Source: Streptomyces aquilus (GTDB taxonomy: Bacteria; Actinomycetota; Actinomycetes; Streptomycetales; Streptomycetaceae). Taken from it: a stretch of 64,000 nt of DNA. The position numbers and the translations under genes are program-made. The stretch lies in contig NZ_CP034463.1 in NCBI RefSeq assembly GCF_003955715.1, forward strand, positions 9,858,001 to 9,922,000. The letters are read 5' to 3'. The notes below the pieces were generated by a model. It did no database searches and had not been told where the DNA came from. It was given only the letters and a program-made list of their open reading frames with translations. Positions 61,381 to 64,000 of this stretch are shown here, piece by piece. The stretch's first letter is position 1; each line of letters opens with the position of its first letter.

Positions 61381-62187
61381 GTGCCTGAGGCATCCGAACC
61401 GGGTGGCGAGTTCTCGCGGGTGCTCGACCGTGTCCTCCTCGGCGGCGCACCCTCGCCCGAGCTGCGCCCGGTGCGCGTGGCCTCCGCCGTCGACGAGGTC
61501 GCGGATCGGCTGCTCACCGCGATCGCCGTAGGAGACTTCCTGCCGGGCGAACGGCTGCCGGTGGAACGCGAGTTGATCCAGCTGCTGCGGGTCAGCCGCC
61601 CCACCGTGCGCGAGGCGATCGCCAGGCTCCAGGCCGTGGGTGTCGTCGAGATCCGCCGCGGCCGCAACGGCGGTGCCTACGTCCGCGACAGCTGGACCGA
61701 GTCGACCGCTGCCGCCGTCCGCCACACACTCGTGCCCCGCTGGGAGGAGTTCGAGCAGCTCTTCGACCTGCGCGGGCTGGTGGAGGGCATGGTGGCCGCG
61801 ACGGCAGCCCGGCGCCGCAGCTCCGAGGACGTCGACTCCATGCGGGACGCCCTGACCGCCTACCTGTCCGCCCGCACACCGCGCGACGAACAGACCGCGG
61901 ACAGCGCCTTCCACCAGGCCGTCCGCACCGCCACGGGCAATCCGCAGATCGTCATGCTCAGCCGCGACCTGCTCGCCCGGATCAGCCTCGGCTTCCCCGT
62001 CGAACCCTGGGGCAAGGGCGAACGGACCGACTTCCACCGCGGCGGCGAGGACCACAAGGCGCTCTACGAGGCCATCGCGGCCGGTGAGCCCGAGCGGGCG
62101 GAGGAGATCGCCCGGCAGCACTTCATGATCAGCGCCGAGATGATCCGTGACGTGCTGGCGCGGGTTCGGGGCGTGGAGCCGTCGTGA
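61381..62187 (+). CDS. GntR/FadR-family transcriptional regulator
   Basis: 268 aa from GTG. The winged HTH is LPGERLPVERELIQLLRVSR then PTVREAIARLQAVG (residues about 60-95); the C-terminal FCD domain (FDLRGLVEGMVAATAARRR, DSAFHQAVRTATGN, EDHKALYEAIAAGE) carries Asp/His residues that usually hold a metal and bind a small acid. It diverges from the peptidase/importer operon and is its probable repressor. No better in-frame start is seen. Confidence 0.9.
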   Translation: MPEASEPGGEFSRVLDRVLLGGAPSPELRPVRVASAVDEVADRLLTAIAVGDFLPGERLPVERELIQLLRVSRPTVREAIARLQAVGVVEIRRGRNGGAYVRDSWTESTAAAVRHTLVPRWEEFEQLFDLRGLVEGMVAATAARRRSSEDVDSMRDALTAYLSARTPRDEQTADSAFHQAVRTATGNPQIVMLSRDLLARISLGFPVEPWGKGERTDFHRGGEDHKALYEAIAAGEPERAEEIARQHFMISAEMIRDVLARVRGVEPS

Positions 62188-62369
62188 GGGGCAGACCTGT
62201 CGACCGCATGGCCGTGCCCGTCGGAACGCTGACCGTGTCCCGGTGCGCGCTGCGCTTCCCGGGCGTGGTGAACGCGTATCCGGCCGATGGCGTATTGAAC
62301 CTGCCGCCCGGTCGGCACAGTCTGGGTCTGCGCAGACTCGCCGTCCTGGTGTCCTCCCGAGCCCGGCGG

Positions 62370-62390
62370 CCCCGCAGGAATCTCGCGGGG
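62370..62390 (-). terminator. hairpin after the MmcQ pair
   Basis: CCCCGC-N9-GCGGGG begins 3 nt past the stop of the truncated MmcQ copy and lies in the convergent gap with the GntR gene. Confidence 0.5.
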
Positions 62391-62392
62391 GC

Positions 62393-62604
62393 TCATCGGG
62401 CTCTGGGGCGGTTGCCTCTCGGCAACTGCTCGGCGGCCAAGTCGTAGGAATCCTCGACCGCGTTGGTGATCAGCCGTTCGGTGACGCCGGGTCCCGGCCC
62501 CAGCGAGATCCAGTGGCGCTTGTCGAGATAGCGTGGCTGACGTCGGGAAGGGACAGGGCCGCCTGGCGGGCGATGTCCTGGAGCCGGTCACCGGCCGCGC
62601 TCAC
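62393..62604 (-). pseudogene. internally deleted MmcQ/YjbR paralogue
   Basis: GTG at 62604 overlaps the stop of the intact copy (GTGA). The first frame reads VSAAGDRLQDIARQAALSLP DVSH. A second frame then gives RYLDKRHWISLGPGPGVTER, LITNAVEDSYDLAAEQLPRG and a stop. These are the N- and C-terminal parts of an MmcQ-like protein; about 60 central residues are missing and the join is out of frame (212 nt in total). Confidence 0.7.
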
Positions 62605-62996
62605 CGGGCCGCCCGTGTGCCGGTGCCGTAGGTGTGCGGGTCGACAGGCTGCTCGGCCTTGGGCAGGCGGGCGACGACGAGCCGATAGGAGTCGGTGACG
62701 AGCTCCCGGACGAACTCCTTGTCGACGCCTTCTCCGCTCTCCAGGGTGATCCAGTGCTTCTTGTTCATGTGGTAGCCGGGGGTGATGTGGCTGTACTGCT
62801 CCCGTAGGGCGTGGGCCTCGCCGGGGTCCGCCTTGAGGATCACGACGGGCCGCCCCGGGACGTCGGTCATCAGCATGAACACCTTGCCGCGCACCTTGTA
62901 GACCTCCCAGTCGGGGCCGAAGGGGTGCTCCGGCTGGGCTCCCGGGAGTTCCTCCGCGCATTCGGCGGCGGTCGTGTGCAGGTCCGATCCGTTCAT
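62601..62996 (-). CDS. MmcQ/YjbR-family DNA-binding-like protein
   Basis: 131 aa with the family pattern HPFGPDWEVYKVRGKVFMLM, LKADPGEAHALREQYSHITP and GYHMNKKHWITLESGEGVDK. The double-wing fold of MmcQ/YjbR/CyaY-like proteins is of unclear function. It is translationally coupled to a decayed second copy and divergent from the AraC gene. Confidence 0.88.
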   Translation of the reverse strand: MNGSDLHTTAAECAEELPGAQPEHPFGPDWEVYKVRGKVFMLMTDVPGRPVVILKADPGEAHALREQYSHITPGYHMNKKHWITLESGEGVDKEFVRELVTDSYRLVVARLPKAEQPVDPHTYGTGTRAAR

Positions 62997-63128
62997 GGGG
63001 CGTTGCCTTCCTCAGGTGGTGACGGACGGTGGCATCCAAGGACGCGGGGAGGTGCGCCGCGCGGGCGCGGTGGCACGTCCATCCTTCCGCTGCGGCCAGG
63101 CAGAAGGGCGGTAGGCTGCGGACACGTG

Positions 63129-64000
63129 ATGGTCGACAAGCGACACCCCGGCCCGAGCGGAAGCGCGGCCAGTTCCGCCGCGGTTCCGCTGTTCGCTTTC
63201 GAGCCTCCGGTCGGTACCCCGTACGGCCTTGAGGTGAGTACCGTCGAGGACTTCTTCGCCCACCACGACGACTGGCCGTGGAACCCGCCCCGTCCGGGCC
63301 GTGCCACCTTCCACTACCTCATCGCGGTCACCGAGGGTGAGCTGCTGCATGACGTCGACCACGTCACGCGGACCGTCGCGCCCGGTCAGTGGCTGTGGGT
63401 ACGTCCCGGGCATGCCCAGTGCTGGCATCCGCCCGGCGCGGCGCGCGGCCCGTTCATCCTGTTCGAACCGGACGTGCTGCGGCCCGACCTCGCCCGTCTC
63501 CTGGCCCCACTCACCGCGCACGAGGCCCCCGCCGTGCTGACCCCGCACCCCGACGACACCGCCTGGCTCCGGCAGACCGCACTCCAGCTCCTGGACGAAC
63601 ACCGCGCACTGGGGCGCCGCCCCCTCGACATCCACCACGCCCTGCGGCGCAGCCTGCTCGAATCGCTGCTGCTGCGCCTGGCCAACTCCCCGGGCATCGC
63701 CCCGATCGGCGCTGCCACGGCCCACGCGGGCCGCGCCGACTGGTACGGACGCTTCCTGGACGCCTTGGAGCTGCACTTCCGCGAGCTCCACCACGCCGCG
63801 GACTACGCCGAGTTGCTCGGCTGCTCGGTCCGCACCCTCAGCCGTGCCGCCCGGCACGCCACCGGCAAGGGTGTACGCGAGCTCATCGACGAGCGGCGCC
63901 TGCTGGAAGCCCGGCGCCTGCTGGGAGTTGCCCGGTGGGATGCCCGGTCTGTGGCCGTCCACCTCGGCTTCAGTGATCCCGCGAACTTCGGTCGCTTCTT
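63129..64000 (+). CDS. AraC-family regulator, truncated by the window end
   Basis: At least 290 aa. A cupin-like sensing domain (FHYLIAVTEGELLHDVDHVT, PGQWLWVRPGHAQCWHPPG) is followed by the AraC HTH pair (HAADYAELLGCSVRTLSRAA, RLLGVARWDARSVAVHLGFS DPANFGRFF). The frame is still open at base 64000, so the last residues lie outside. ATG at 63129 is preferred; a GTG three bases earlier is possible. Confidence 0.88.
   Translation, partial: MVDKRHPGPSGSAASSAAVPLFAFEPPVGTPYGLEVSTVEDFFAHHDDWPWNPPRPGRATFHYLIAVTEGELLHDVDHVTRTVAPGQWLWVRPGHAQCWHPPGAARGPFILFEPDVLRPDLARLLAPLTAHEAPAVLTPHPDDTAWLRQTALQLLDEHRALGRRPLDIHHALRRSLLESLLLRLANSPGIAPIGAATAHAGRADWYGRFLDALELHFRELHHAADYAELLGCSVRTLSRAARHATGKGVRELIDERRLLEARRLLGVARWDARSVAVHLGFSDPANFGRF

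Overview
The window is high-GC DNA with GTG starts, many 4-nt ATGA/GTGA start-stop overlaps, a Tat-exported protein, ISL3-type insertion-sequence debris and a single in-frame TTA codon in a regulator. Together these point to a Streptomyces (or close relative) chromosome, probably an accessory or arm region.

Left flank (1-19.8 kb): small regulator/enzyme pairs, most divergent. They are MBL-fold hydrolase/MerR around a perfect 22-bp palindrome, an NCS1 permease, LysR/SDR and DoxX/LysR (both with an ATACCCG...GTAT box), an acyl-CoA-dehydrogenase-like monooxygenase behind a TetR with a cysteine-rich tail, and an NmrA-type reductase. Between them lie a GNAT acetyltransferase, a Pro-rich membrane protein, a DUF6131 peptide, a Tat-exported polysaccharide-lyase-like protein and a methyltransferase. 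The stretch is full of decay: remnants of a spore-photoproduct-lyase-like gene, an aldo/keto reductase, two ISL3 transposase fragments, a frameshifted phage terminase small subunit and a broken HNH endonuclease.

Core (19.84-54.16 kb): a hybrid biosynthetic locus. A two-protein NRPS (C-A-T-C-A-T, then C-A-T-C-A-T-TE) is followed by a coupled cytochrome P450 and an MFS exporter. Facing it are a LAL-type LuxR regulator carrying the TTA codon, a 68-aa peptide with a double-Gly leader, and a LanM-like protein. That LanM keeps its dehydratase motifs but has lost all three zinc ligands of its LanC cyclase domain. Two coupled LuxR-type regulators diverge from the lanM. Next come an S51 peptidase, a Sfp-type phosphopantetheinyl transferase and an MbtH protein. 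The last operon has an elimination-domain-less LanB-like protein, a free adenylation domain, a threonine-dehydratase-like PLP enzyme, a free carrier protein and a second LanB-like protein.

My reading is that this locus combines a tetramodular NRPS with RiPP-type enzymes: a dehydration-only LanM plus its peptide, and two tRNA-dependent LanB/PEARL-like proteins arranged around a free A-PCP pair. How the two halves connect cannot be settled from sequence. The third NRPS A domain reads as threonine-specific; the other three codes I do not recognise.

Right flank (54.4-64 kb): an S33 peptidase and an oligopeptide ABC importer (SBP, two permeases, two ATPases) in one operon, diverging from a GntR/FadR regulator. 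Then an MmcQ/YjbR pair, one copy internally deleted, and an AraC-family regulator that runs off the window.
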